A DNA stretch of 64,000 nucleotides from Phycisphaerae bacterium. GTDB taxonomy: Bacteria; Planctomycetota; Phycisphaerae; JAJVII01. Shown here one piece after another: positions 40,201-48,205 of this stretch (positions within the stretch are counted from its first letter, which is position 1; every line of letters begins with the position of its first letter). The position numbers and the translations under genes are program-made. The DNA lies in the NCBI GenBank assembly GCA_022072085.1, contig JAJVII010000039.1:27387-91386 (forward strand), written 5' to 3'. The notes below the pieces were generated by a model. It saw only the letters and a program-made list of their open reading frames with translations. It had not been told where the DNA came from and did not search any database.

Positions 40201-41089
40201 CCGGCGTCCCGGCTGCCTCCCCGCTGCTGTCCGGGATCAGCACCTGCGGCCAGCGGTCGCGGAATCGCTGATAGTGCTCCAACAAGACCTGCGGCGGGGC
40301 GTCCAGACGCTCGTAGGTGTCCAGATACTCCCGGATCGCGTCGCCCATACGGGGATGGGAGGCGTCCATGTAGACGAACCGCTCCAACGCGGCACGGGCG
40401 TGCCGGTAGCGATCCATGAAATAAAACATCTTGCCCACCCAGTACTGGGCCTCGAGATAGCCGGGGTCCTGGCGGGCGGCGACGGCGAACTTCAGCCAGG
40501 CCGCCCGGTACTGGCCGTGGTCGTAGAGATCCATCCCCTCATAGAGTGACCGGGCGGCCGGGACGCTCCGCGTCCAGACCGGCAGGGCCGGGAGGAGTTC
40601 GGCGGCCGGCCGCTTGAGCAGCCAGCCCAGCAGTTCGGCTGAGAGCTGTTTCTGCAGGTCCAGCACCTGCCCGGCGGAGCCCTGCACGGACTTGCGGAAG
40701 ACCTCCCTGCGACCGGCCACCTCGACGATCTGGCCGGTGATCTCCAGCCGCTCGCCCTGGACCTGGCAGGTCCCGCTGACCAGGTAGGCGATTGCCAGCT
40801 GTCTTCTGACCCGATCCATGCTGGCGGTGTCGGTCGACAGCTCCGGCGTCCAGTTCATCTCCTGGGCCAGGACTTGCATTCGATCGCGGGCGACCACGGC
40901 CAGCTGGCGATGGGCGGCGAAGTCCGTGGTGACCTGGTCGGCGAGGTACTTTTCCAGCCAGACCCACTGGGGCGTGGGGGATTTGAGCTGGAAGTTGAAG
41001 ACGGCGACGGGCACCGGCTCGTCGGCCGCCAGCAGCGCGGCTCCGGGAACGAGGATCGCCAGCAGGAATGTCAGGACGAATCGCCGCAT
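37205..41089 (-). CDS. Large exported CsgG/FlgO-like, TPR and propeller protein
   Basis: 1294 residues with a signal peptide (MRRFVLTFLLAILVPGAALL). Residues ~25-165 are a CsgG/FlgO-like domain: VPVAVFNFQL, LAVVARDRMQVLAQE and AIAYLVSGTCQVQGERLEITG. TPR-like helices follow (SLYEGMDLYDHGQYRAAWLKF; YWVGKMFYFMDRYRHARAAL). The long C-terminal part is beta-rich with propeller-like segments such as YLCWSRDFVHWSAPALI, LWISTDRVHWQPS and MLATSKDLLTWHFEPD, resembling sialidase/glycosidase-type propellers. It is the last gene of the sigma operon, 26 bp after the CsgG/TPR gene. Function unknown; likely periplasmic or outer membrane. Confidence 0.72.
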   Translation of the reverse strand: MRRFVLTFLLAILVPGAALLAADEPVPVAVFNFQLKSPTPQWVWLEKYLADQVTTDFAAHRQLAVVARDRMQVLAQEMNWTPELSTDTASMDRVRRQLAIAYLVSGTCQVQGERLEITGQIVEVAGRREVFRKSVQGSAGQVLDLQKQLSAELLGWLLKRPAAELLPALPVWTRSVPAARSLYEGMDLYDHGQYRAAWLKFAVAARQDPGYLEAQYWVGKMFYFMDRYRHARAALERFVYMDASHPRMGDAIREYLDTYERLDAPPQVLLEHYQRFRDRWPQVLIPDSSGEAAGTPADRWLLFRQVRMLAEMGRYLEAVQLAHPALLDRRPGAEKLQNLIIENAVAYQALTGRTPATDLLIDPGRSFNPLGEFLRFAPDQHELIYRPPGAPLQLAGREYQARDAPAAPVEQEVEFRVVLIAPDGCVFRRLRLVPDSSGDDGIFQVAIAPARSNAPDYLPAASTGIAAARRDGLVVDALPTAGMFRLRICCRVKDRHTSGLTRLQSLRIETQLEKVPRHGAVRVRCQDAAEYWVDVDDRPGRFSDGLIGMLSPGEHRLTFRPAVPDAPQLPWDTTVQVEADKIVEVVGRLPWTEQTPWSTWQTCPLTPADYPGHDLEASSSFADAAPALLPEADRLRLVWSARRDLWTAVSAEGRTFSGPRRLDLPLSSAWDETRPRCIRDESGRYVLVFASDRDGRHVSYPYLCWSRDFVHWSAPALIAEVSLNAASFDFIQDSWGRYILVTCSPGFRYDQLYRFDLNLWISTDRVHWQPSRNALSYYILRGYRTEIRLAQRPDGSYAIVVATATSDRTSHSSSERVMLATSKDLLTWHFEPDIVELPGTISSISALWHEGRPRILLQRRADPSRDGQVAGPCLLIQDSDGNWRISQSLPGLAQDAVTDLTWWPARGYFLTRLDRPGAWWASGAQQCLGPYVLHSATLEGLTAAARPVAMPAPRYTIQEVKDENPPGRSVGGTRFELDSVHHVLQRKVLRADRGGDFMPPGPASGTLWSKACVVAFGTGSRRFTVALDATAAESTVPNLLRWNPAGTAEFTKTPVIPLASVSNGGDDGEERVIAYRAGRLQVPWKDRIVPVRVQAQYVQSGVEQKLELSLDFAAQAYCRFAGRIRRVVLLDGNSNLELTDQVKPNVVNGLPDGLPADAGDTIAVGTEADWEPTLGFYGQPILLDGALWTIRLSDGGRQISVEPYAGPTGRVRLKPLDGGCWLLGCQHVLFVRGSSDPVPVPADTYLVLQYRKALPGAKKARADLEALPVTGLASSHKPLVVAPGAMVDVPAPEH

Positions 41090-41115
41090 GGTGCACTCGC
41101 TCTGCCGTTACCGAA

Positions 41116-42081
41116 TCACTCGATGCCGTCACTGCCCCGGTCGGGTTGGGAGGCGGGCGACGGACCCAGTCGCGGGATCGGGGCGTTCTTCTGCCGTTCT
41201 GTAGCCTCGGCCAGGAGCTTCTTCACCTTCCCGGCCATTCCGCCGTCGGGCTGGCGATGAAGGAACTTGTCCCACTCGATGATCGCGTGGTCGTCCTGGC
41301 CCAGCCGGGCGAAGGCCAGGCCCATCCAGTAATGGACCTCCACAAAATCCGGGTCCAGGTCCTCGGTTTCCATCAGGTGGGCGATCGCCTCTTCCATCGC
41401 CCCGGCGTGGTAGCGGCTCAGGCCCTGGGCGAAGGCCAGGGCCGCCGAAGGCGCCGACTCGATCTGCTTGGGATCGATCGGGGGCAGGGGCAGGGCCATC
41501 TGCTCGCCGAGGCGGCGGGCCACGGCCAGGGCCGCCCCGACCAGGTCCTCGGGCGCACAGGGGGCCTGGGCGGCGGCCACCACCCGCTCGCTGGCAACGT
41601 CGATGGCCTGCATGCTGACGATCAGCTTGCCCCCGTTGAGGAACAGCCGTCCGGTCAGCACCGTGTCGGCCGCCAGCAGTCGCCCGGCCTGGGCCGCATA
41701 GCGTTCCCCCGTCAGCCCCAGCAGGCCATGGGACTGCTCGGTGGAGAGGGCCGCCAGACGCTGCCGCTCGACCACGGTGATCTGATCCTGGCGGGAGAGC
41801 AATACGGCGGTCAGATCGCCCAGGCCGGCGGCGACGTCGTCATACTGCGCCTGGCCCGTGACGTTCTCGCACGGGGCGGCGAACAACGTCCGGTGCGCTG
41901 CGGGTTGCCCGCCAGGGCCCGCAGAGCCGGCCGGATCGCCCGGCTGGGTGGTTGGGGACGGGGACGAGTCTGTGGGGCCGGCCGAAAGCAGGCGCTGCAA
42001 AGTCCCCGGCGGCCAGATCACCAGGGCCGTGACGATGCCTCCCAGCAGCAGCGCCCCTCCCCATCGTGAGGCCCGGGACAT
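41116..42081 (-). CDS. CsgG/FlgO-like protein with TPRs
   Basis: 321 residues. An N-terminal membrane span or signal anchor (WGGALLLGGIVTALVIWPP) is followed by a proline/serine-rich linker and a CsgG/FlgO-like domain (LLSRQDQITVVERQRLAALSTE; YAAQAGRLLAADTVLTGRLFL; IDVASERVVAAAQ). Two or three TPR-like repeats follow (AALAFAQGLSRYHAGAMEEA; VHYWMGLAFARLGQDDHAI). Its ATG overlaps the upstream stop by one base (TGATG at 42081). It belongs to the sigma operon and is a shorter relative of the 1294-residue protein that follows. Confidence 0.75.
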   Translation of the reverse strand: MSRASRWGGALLLGGIVTALVIWPPGTLQRLLSAGPTDSSPSPTTQPGDPAGSAGPGGQPAAHRTLFAAPCENVTGQAQYDDVAAGLGDLTAVLLSRQDQITVVERQRLAALSTEQSHGLLGLTGERYAAQAGRLLAADTVLTGRLFLNGGKLIVSMQAIDVASERVVAAAQAPCAPEDLVGAALAVARRLGEQMALPLPPIDPKQIESAPSAALAFAQGLSRYHAGAMEEAIAHLMETEDLDPDFVEVHYWMGLAFARLGQDDHAIIEWDKFLHRQPDGGMAGKVKKLLAEATERQKNAPIPRLGPSPASQPDRGSDGIE

Positions 42082-43175
42082 CAGGGGCCTCCTGCCGGCG
42101 CCTGCGGCCTGGGCGCTGCCGGCGGCACAATGGCGGCCAGATGTTCGAGGATCTCCAGGGCGAGCTTGCGGGCAGCCAGGGTCAAAGCGGTCTTGGCGGC
42201 CAGCCCCTCGGCCAGGTCCACCGCCCGACCCGTCGCATGACTGGCCAGCAGGACCCGGCCGGTCGTGCGGTCCACCAGGTTGATCTCGACCCGGGCGGCG
42301 CAGCTGATCAGTTCGCCGCTGCGGGCCGCGAATTCACTGAAGGCCTGGCCGACCACGACATCTTCGGCCTTGGCCACGGCCGCCGGCCAGGGCGGCCGAT
42401 TGCCCTGCATCATCCTGCCCGCCCACTCGGCCAGGTCGGTGGCGGCGGTGTCCACGACCGGGACCCCGCAGGCGGCCAGGCAGCCCTTGATCTCGGTCTC
42501 GGCCGCCGGGTCGAACACCGCGCGGCTGCGGTGCTCCTCGGCGATCACCACGGCCATCGCGGGCAGCTTGCGCCCGGCCAGCAGTTTGCGCAAGCGGTCC
42601 AAAGGATCGACCAGTTCGCCTGGCTTGGGCAACAGCCTGACGGCATCCTTGCGGATCACCTCCGAGACGTCCTCGGCCAGCAGTTGGATCGCTTCGGAGA
42701 TCGGCTTGTTCATGTCCACTTCCCGGATCGTCCCTTTCAGCTGGCCGGTCTGGACACCGACCACCTTGGTCACGATCATCAGCCGGCGGTCCACCATGAG
42801 GACCTTGCCCATGACCAGCAGCTGGGCTCCCAGCAGGTGGCCGGCCTGCTGTGACTTCTCGGGCCCCAGCAGTCCGGCCAGGGCGGCCCGTTGCTCGCCC
42901 AGGACCTGGCCCATCTGGGACCGTTCGACCACGTCGAAGGCGTCGCTGACGCTCAGCCGCACGCTGAGTATATCAGAGATCTGATGCCCCAGATCCGGGT
43001 TGCCCTGCAGAGAGCCCTCGTAGTCCAGCACCGCCACGGTCACCCGGCCGGCGGCCGGCTGGGTGGCCGCCGGGTTAGGCGGCGGATCGGCGCCGATGGC
43101 CGCTGCCGAGACCAGCCCGGCCAGCAGCCAGGCGGTCGCCCACGTTCTGGAACCCCATATCGTCCTACCAGTCAT
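42081..43175 (-). CDS. CsgG-like exported protein
   Basis: 364 residues from ATG 43175 (GGGAGGAAGG upstream). A signal peptide (TWATAWLLAGLVSAAAIGAD) precedes VTVAVLDYEGSLQG, VVERSQMGQVLGEQRAALAG and AGHLLGAQLLVMGKVLMVD, the classic pattern of CsgG-family proteins, which in curli export form an outer-membrane channel. A second half resembles a duplicated version of the same domain (AEEHRSRAVFDPAAE; GQAFSEFAARSGELISCAARVEI). The gene overlaps both neighbours (ATGA at 43172-43175 and TGATG at 42079-42083). No curlin-like substrate is seen. Confidence 0.8.
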   Translation of the reverse strand: MTGRTIWGSRTWATAWLLAGLVSAAAIGADPPPNPAATQPAAGRVTVAVLDYEGSLQGNPDLGHQISDILSVRLSVSDAFDVVERSQMGQVLGEQRAALAGLLGPEKSQQAGHLLGAQLLVMGKVLMVDRRLMIVTKVVGVQTGQLKGTIREVDMNKPISEAIQLLAEDVSEVIRKDAVRLLPKPGELVDPLDRLRKLLAGRKLPAMAVVIAEEHRSRAVFDPAAETEIKGCLAACGVPVVDTAATDLAEWAGRMMQGNRPPWPAAVAKAEDVVVGQAFSEFAARSGELISCAARVEINLVDRTTGRVLLASHATGRAVDLAEGLAAKTALTLAARKLALEILEHLAAIVPPAAPRPQAPAGGP

Positions 43176-44233
43176 GGCCTTCCTCCCTTTCGGCGACCCC
43201 CCGACTGGTCGTCTGTGTGATGGTATACCGCCAGAGTCCACAACACTACTTCGTTCGCGATCGTCCGATCGACCGCGTCATGCAGCGGGTCCATGGCCCG
43301 CATCCTCGGCGCGACCAGGCAGACCCAGCCTTTCCCCAGCGGGCGGGCTGCCAGCAGGACGCAATTGGCGGCCGGTGACCGATGCCCGGCCGCATCCTTG
43401 TTTCGATCCTGACACCAGGCGAGTGCCTGCCAGGATCGGTCGACCCTCAGCGATCCGGCCCACTGGACGGTGGCCAGATCCTCTGGTCGCAGGAACCGTC
43501 CGATGGCCGGCGAGAACGCCACCGGGGCCGACAACTCCTGCGGCCCGGCCGCGACCGACGCCCCCCACGCCCTGAAGGAGGGCGGAGGCGCCAGGATGAC
43601 GGCGATCATCCCGTCCCGGATCCGCCCGGCGAGTCTGTGACAGGCCTCGGCCAACTCGTCAGCTTCGGCGACGCCGGACAGCAGGACCGCGCCCCCGGCG
43701 AAGGCGTCCTGTCTCAGGTCGCCGGCCAGATCTTCAAAGGCGACCTTCTGGTCGGTCAAGGCGGCCTGCAATCGGCCGCCGGCATCCAGGACGCCCAGTT
43801 GCATTCGGCCGATCAGCTCCGCGGCCTGGCTCAGGGGGCGGGCGGGAATCACCTCGATTGCGCGGGACGACATTCGCTCTCCGTCGAACAGCTGCAGGAC
43901 CAGGGTCGTCCGCACCCGGACGTCCGGTTGGGTGACGGCGAACGGGCCCATCCCCTGGCCGTTCAGCAAGACCTGGCCCCCGCCGAGTCGTCGATCCCGG
44001 CACGCCAGGATCCACCGGCACGCCCGGTGCGGCGTGCTCACGGCCAGCACGTCCAGCGGGGCGCCGCCCAGGGCAGGGCTCGCCGGCGGCACATTCCGCC
44101 CGTCTGAAATCAAGTGGAGGATCAGGGCGGGCTGTCGTGCGGATTCCGCTGGACGGGTGGTCTGGGCCAGCACCGGCGGTGCCATCGACAGCACAGCGAA
44201 CAGCCCCGCTAGATTGATTGATCGGTTGCCCAT
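43172..44233 (-). CDS. Exported protein of unknown function in the sigma operon
   Basis: 353 residues with a signal peptide (LAGLFAVLSMAPPVLAQ). I do not recognise a family. The sequence has a beta-rich first half (DVLAVSTPHRACRWILACRD; VRTTLVLQLFDGERM) and an alpha/beta second half (GGAVLLSGVAEADELAEAC; GMIAVILAPPPSF; NCVLLAARPLGKGWVCLVAP), reminiscent of class I amidotransferase/flavodoxin-like domains found in other exported proteins. It lies 32 bp after the anti-sigma gene and overlaps the CsgG-like gene by ATGA. Confidence 0.72.
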   Translation of the reverse strand: MGNRSINLAGLFAVLSMAPPVLAQTTRPAESARQPALILHLISDGRNVPPASPALGGAPLDVLAVSTPHRACRWILACRDRRLGGGQVLLNGQGMGPFAVTQPDVRVRTTLVLQLFDGERMSSRAIEVIPARPLSQAAELIGRMQLGVLDAGGRLQAALTDQKVAFEDLAGDLRQDAFAGGAVLLSGVAEADELAEACHRLAGRIRDGMIAVILAPPPSFRAWGASVAAGPQELSAPVAFSPAIGRFLRPEDLATVQWAGSLRVDRSWQALAWCQDRNKDAAGHRSPAANCVLLAARPLGKGWVCLVAPRMRAMDPLHDAVDRTIANEVVLWTLAVYHHTDDQSGGRRKGGRP

Positions 44234-44265
44234 GGTCTCGGCTCCCCCCGATCCATCCCCTGTCC

Positions 44266-45189
44266 TCAGGTCGTCTCCGGGTCGACCTGCAGGGCCTGCA
44301 GGAAGACGGTGAGCGTCCGTTCGCCCAGGTGGAACTGGCCCACCTGGTGGGCGCCGGACTGCTGGGCGGGGACCCGGCCTGCCAGGCCCACAGATCCATC
44401 GGTTCCGGTCCCCAGCCGCAGACTGAGGTCCACGAACTGGCCGCCGGCTTGCAGCGTCAAGTCCACCGGTTGGTCCAGGATGCGGCAGGCGTCCGGCAAG
44501 TTCAGGGGCGTTGCCTGGCCGGCCGGCAGCAGGAGGCTCACCTGGGTCTGCTGACGGTCGTCTGCGACGATGACGCAGCGGACCAGTACCAGGCGTTCAA
44601 TCCGCGGCGATTCGCTTCCCGCCGGCTGGGCGAGGTAGCCGAACGCCCCCACGCCGTCGGCCATCAGGACCCAGGGCCGGCTCTGATCGCCGGAACTGGC
44701 CACGCCCTGCCAGAGGGTCCGCAGGACGGCCAGGTCCTCGGGCCGCAGGTCTGCCACCACGATCGGCGCCGCGGGCTTGCGGTCGAGCTGCTGACGCAGG
44801 TCGACGGCCTGGCGGTGCCAGTAGAAGGTGAGTGTGGCCCCGGTCGCCACGGCCACAAGAGCGGCTATGCGAAACGGCCAGACGAGGCTGCGATAGATGC
44901 GGCGTCCCCCTCTACGCCGTCCCATCGCAGCCTCGACCCGGCCGGATTGGATCGTGCCCTGTGCCAACTGCAGGGAGTCGGCCCCCGCCGACTCAACCGC
45001 CTCAAGGCCCGCTGCGGCGCGGGCCAGCCGCTGGAATCTAGCCATCTCGCCGGCGAGATGGCGGGCCGCGTCGTCCCGTTCGATCCGCGCCAGCAGGTCG
45101 GCGGCCTGGCGCGGGGCCAGGGTCCCGTTGAGCAGGTCGTGGATCCGCGATTCCAGTTCCATCTGTCCCTGTTCGCTGCCCATGGTCAT
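44266..45189 (-). CDS. Membrane-anchored anti-sigma-like protein
   Basis: 307 residues. The N-terminal ~60 residues are helical (MELESRIHDLLNGTLAPRQA; DLLARIERDDAARHLAGEMA), like the cytoplasmic part of anti-sigma factors, but lack an obvious zinc H-x3-C-x2-C motif. A single membrane span lies at about residues 105-124 (RIAALVAVATGATLTFYW), leaving a ~180-residue periplasmic domain, beta-rich, unknown. Its ATG overlaps the sigma factor stop (ATGA, 45186-45189), the usual layout of an ECF sigma/anti-sigma pair. It probably senses an envelope signal and holds the sigma factor inactive. Confidence 0.75.
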   Translation of the reverse strand: MTMGSEQGQMELESRIHDLLNGTLAPRQAADLLARIERDDAARHLAGEMARFQRLARAAAGLEAVESAGADSLQLAQGTIQSGRVEAAMGRRRGGRRIYRSLVWPFRIAALVAVATGATLTFYWHRQAVDLRQQLDRKPAAPIVVADLRPEDLAVLRTLWQGVASSGDQSRPWVLMADGVGAFGYLAQPAGSESPRIERLVLVRCVIVADDRQQTQVSLLLPAGQATPLNLPDACRILDQPVDLTLQAGGQFVDLSLRLGTGTDGSVGLAGRVPAQQSGAHQVGQFHLGERTLTVFLQALQVDPETT

Positions 45190-45692
45190 TCCTCACCGAA
45201 GGTCTGTCTGAGCGTCTCCAGCAATTGCCGGCGTGCCTTGTGAATGCGGCTGGCCACCGTGCCGGCCGGGATTCCGAGCAACTCGGCCACTTCCTGATAG
45301 GAGTGGCCGTCCAGCACCGCGGCGACCAGCGGCCGGCGCAGATCGTCGGGCAGCTGGTTGATCGCCATCCGCAGGCATGCCAGCTCCTCTTCCTTTTCGA
45401 CCGCCTCGGGGCCCGTCCCGTCGCTCGGGGCGGCGACCGCCCACTCGTCCAGTTCCTCGGCCCTGCGGACGGAGTCGCGGCGGACCCGGTCGCGGAAGCA
45501 GTTGAGCAGGATCCGATGCAGCCAGGTCATCGGCAGACACTGCCCGTCGAACCGCTCCCAGGCCGCCAGGCCCTGGCAGACGGCCTGCTGGGCCAGGTCG
45601 TCCGCCTGGTCCCTGTCCCCTGTCAGCCGCAGCGCCGTCCGCACCAGCCGCTGATGCCACTGGGCCACCTGTTGTTCCGTGGGCCTGTTCAC
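45186..45692 (-). CDS. ECF RNA polymerase sigma factor
   Basis: 168 residues from GTG 45692, preferred because AGGAA lies just upstream; a GTG at 45749 would add 19 residues. Sigma region 2 is seen in LVRTALRLTGDRDQADDLAQQAV and AWERFDGQCLPMTWLHRILLNCFRD; sigma region 4 in LPDDLRRPLVAAVLDGHSYQEVAELL and GIPAGTVASRIHKARRQL, a helix-turn-helix. It should direct transcription of its own operon and others. The downstream anti-sigma-like protein overlaps its stop. Confidence 0.9.
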   Translation of the reverse strand: MNRPTEQQVAQWHQRLVRTALRLTGDRDQADDLAQQAVCQGLAAWERFDGQCLPMTWLHRILLNCFRDRVRRDSVRRAEELDEWAVAAPSDGTGPEAVEKEEELACLRMAINQLPDDLRRPLVAAVLDGHSYQEVAELLGIPAGTVASRIHKARRQLLETLRQTFGEE

Positions 45693-46470
45693 AGATTCCT
45701 GAATACCGCCCGCAAGGTGGTCTGACAATCTGTTAGTCCGGCCCTCCACCGGCCCTGCTGATTAGACGCATGGGCAGGGGGGAAATTCATGGGGTTTTCC
45801 GGGGTTCTTGGGGCCCCGGGCCGTGCCCGGCAACGCCGCGCCCGGCGGTTCGCCGCCCCTGGGGAGGTTCCCGGGGATCCTCCCGGCACGCATTTGCCGG
45901 GACGCGAGTGAAGGATCGGGCGGGCCGTCCGTCTAATCCCTAGACAGGCGGGAACAGGCCTTGGCCGGAGGGGAGGGCAGCCGGGGGAGCAGGTGTTTTG
46001 GGGACCGGGGGGATCGGCCGGCCGGACCCGGGACTACGCGACCCCCGACCCCGGGCTGATCCGGACCGGACGAGTCTGCCTGGAGTTACCCCGACGCCAG
46101 GCGGAAAGAGGGCGTCTGCGGCAGGTGTCTGTCGCGGGCGCCCCTTCTTCCATGTACGCTAGACCGCGGCGACGACAGTGCGACCAAGGAACGAAAGGAC
46201 CGATCGAATGGACCTGCCGCCTCCCGGATCATTCGCTGGCCTCTGCGATCAGATCAGCTTGACAGTGGGATTCTGGCCGGGACAATGGAATGGAAAGCCT
46301 ATTATGCATTCCGGGCCGATGGCCGAGTTCCATCGGGGATTCCCGAGGTCCGGCGTTCCTGCCTGTGGCCGGTGCCCCCCCTCACCAGGCCGCTCAGACG
46401 CCGGACCTCTTCTTGCAGGGGATGACCGCAACGGTCGGCCCGCTCGCCAGGGGTGGCAGGGGAGGGGCGG
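45693..46470. other. Divergent intergenic region
   Basis: This gap of about 780 bp separates the minus-strand sigma operon from the plus-strand phosphatase gene. No convincing gene is seen; short frames are Arg/Gly-rich. A plausible promoter for the phosphatase lies at 46259-46286. The sigma operon's own promoter should be near 45700-45800 on the minus strand; I cannot define it. Confidence 0.6.
46259..46286 (+). promoter_or_regulatory. Candidate sigma-70-type promoter
   Basis: A consensus -35 TTGACA (46259-46264) is separated by 16 nt from GACAAT (46281-46286, 4 of 6 matches to TATAAT). It lies about 185 bp upstream of the phosphatase ATG. The long leader and the high-GC background make this a moderate-to-weak call. 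Confidence 0.35.
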
Positions 46471-48033
46471 ATGATACGCAGGAATCCGCTGCTCGAAATT
46501 CTGGGCCTGGCCCTCGCGTGCGGCCTGATCGGATGCCAGGGGGCGGGTCCGGCCTCCGACGCCTTGGCCCTTCGGCCGTTTCTGTCGGGCCCTTCCCCCC
46601 GCGGCATGACCGTCAGTTGGCTCGGGCGAACGTCCGATCCGGAATCATTCAGCTACCGCCCGGCCGACGCGCCGACGTTCCAGGGCGCCCGGGTCGAGAA
46701 ATCCCTCCTGCCGGAAACCGATGATGGGGCGGCCGAGTCGACCTATGGCGACTGCGTCTGTCGCGTCCACCTGACCGACCTTCAACCCGGCACCTGCTAT
46801 CGTTACCGGGTTGGGTCGGGCGGGACGGTGCGGGAGAGTTCGTTTCAGACCCCGCCCCTGCATCCCGAGCCCTTCCAGTTCGCCATCTACGGCGACTCCC
46901 GCGAAGGGGTGGCTGAGCACGCCCGGCTGGCCCGGGCCATGGCCGCGGCGGCGCCGGCCTTTGTTCTGCACACCGGGGACATGGTCGCCGCGGACGACCT
47001 GCCGACCTACCGTCAGCAGTTCTTCGGCCCGCTGGCCGGGGTGATCGACCACATTCCCCTCTGGCCCGTCCGGGGCAACCACGAGGGGCCCGCGAAGGTC
47101 TTCGGTTGGCTGTTCGACCGACCTGTCGATCGGCTCTGGTATTCGTTCGACTGGGGCGACCTGCACGTGGCCGTGCTGGACTCCTGCCGCGGCGGGGAGG
47201 CGATGGCGACGTGGCTGGCCCGGGACCTGGGCCAGGTTCCCGCGGGCCGCTGGAAACTCGTGGTCATGCACCACCCGGTCTATGACCTGGGCCAGAACCA
47301 GAGCCGGTGGGGACGGGAGGAGTTCGCGCCGCTGTTCCGCCGATACGGGGTGGACCTGGTCGTATCGGGTCACAGCCACTGCTATCAGCGGTTCCGGCCC
47401 CTGTTCACTCGCGGCGTGAACCCGCGGCACCCCATCACCTACCTGGTCAGCGGCAGCGCCGGGGCGCCGGTGCACCGGGTCGGCGACAGCCCCTATCTGG
47501 CCGCGGCCTCGCAGGAGCGGCACTTCGTGCTGCTGGAGGTCCGCCGCCATGAACTGGCGGGCCGGGCGCTGACGGCCGACGGGCGGCAGATCGATTCGTT
47601 CCGCATCGTCCGCAATGCCGACGGCCAGCTGGCGCCCGATGACCTGGCCCGCTCGATGGAAGAGGCGGATTTCGACCGGCTGCCCCTGATCCAGGGCCCG
47701 TACCTGGGGGCCGCGACCGTGGTGCGGCTGCCGGGGGCGGACGGGAAGATGACCGTGCGACTGCCCCTGGCCGTCGGGCCGGCGGAGATGCGCTACCGGC
47801 TCGTGCTGGGGGACCAGGAGGCGGCCGATTACCAGGCGGCGGAGGTGACCGGCGTGGTGGCGCCCAATACCTCTTGGACTATCCAGTTGCCGGTGCGGGC
47901 CCGCCGCGCGGTCAACGTCCTGCCCGACGGGCGACTGACGCCGCCAATGCAACTGTCGCTGGAGTATTCGTTCGGCGGCGGGCGAACGTGTCAGCCGGTC
48001 GGGCCGGTCCGCCTGGCGGGGCCGGGACCCTGA
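46471..48033 (+). CDS. Lipoprotein purple-acid-phosphatase-like metallophosphoesterase
   Basis: 520 residues from ATG 46471 with GGAGG upstream. A lipoprotein signal ends L-I-G-C near residue 24. A fibronectin-like N-terminal domain (RGMTVSWLGRTSDP; YRYRVGSGGTVRESSF) is followed by the calcineurin-like domain with all motifs: G-D-S-R at residues 141-144, G-D at 169-170, G-N-H-E at 202-205, V-M-H-H-P-V, and G-H-S-H with His301 and His303. It should hydrolyse phosphoesters at the cell envelope. The last ~130 residues form an extra beta domain. Substrate unknown. Confidence 0.9.
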   Translation: MIRRNPLLEILGLALACGLIGCQGAGPASDALALRPFLSGPSPRGMTVSWLGRTSDPESFSYRPADAPTFQGARVEKSLLPETDDGAAESTYGDCVCRVHLTDLQPGTCYRYRVGSGGTVRESSFQTPPLHPEPFQFAIYGDSREGVAEHARLARAMAAAAPAFVLHTGDMVAADDLPTYRQQFFGPLAGVIDHIPLWPVRGNHEGPAKVFGWLFDRPVDRLWYSFDWGDLHVAVLDSCRGGEAMATWLARDLGQVPAGRWKLVVMHHPVYDLGQNQSRWGREEFAPLFRRYGVDLVVSGHSHCYQRFRPLFTRGVNPRHPITYLVSGSAGAPVHRVGDSPYLAAASQERHFVLLEVRRHELAGRALTADGRQIDSFRIVRNADGQLAPDDLARSMEEADFDRLPLIQGPYLGAATVVRLPGADGKMTVRLPLAVGPAEMRYRLVLGDQEAADYQAAEVTGVVAPNTSWTIQLPVRARRAVNVLPDGRLTPPMQLSLEYSFGGGRTCQPVGPVRLAGPGP

Positions 48034-48205
48034 GGCGCCGCGCCCTCGGTCGTTCGCAAGGTGGCCTCGTGGAGCCGACCGCCGAAAACTTGACAACGGG
48101 GCGACCGGCGGCTTAGAAGAGGCGGCATGGGGGCCGGGCCGGGACAGGGGTGGGCCCGGCTCCGCGGTGATGTGTGAACGGGGAACTTTTCTTCGGGGGC
48201 TGACG

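Noticed and set aside
45750..46450. Small genes in the divergent gap
   Set aside because: Open frames on both strands are Arg/Gly/Pro-rich, without ribosome binding sites or recognisable motifs.
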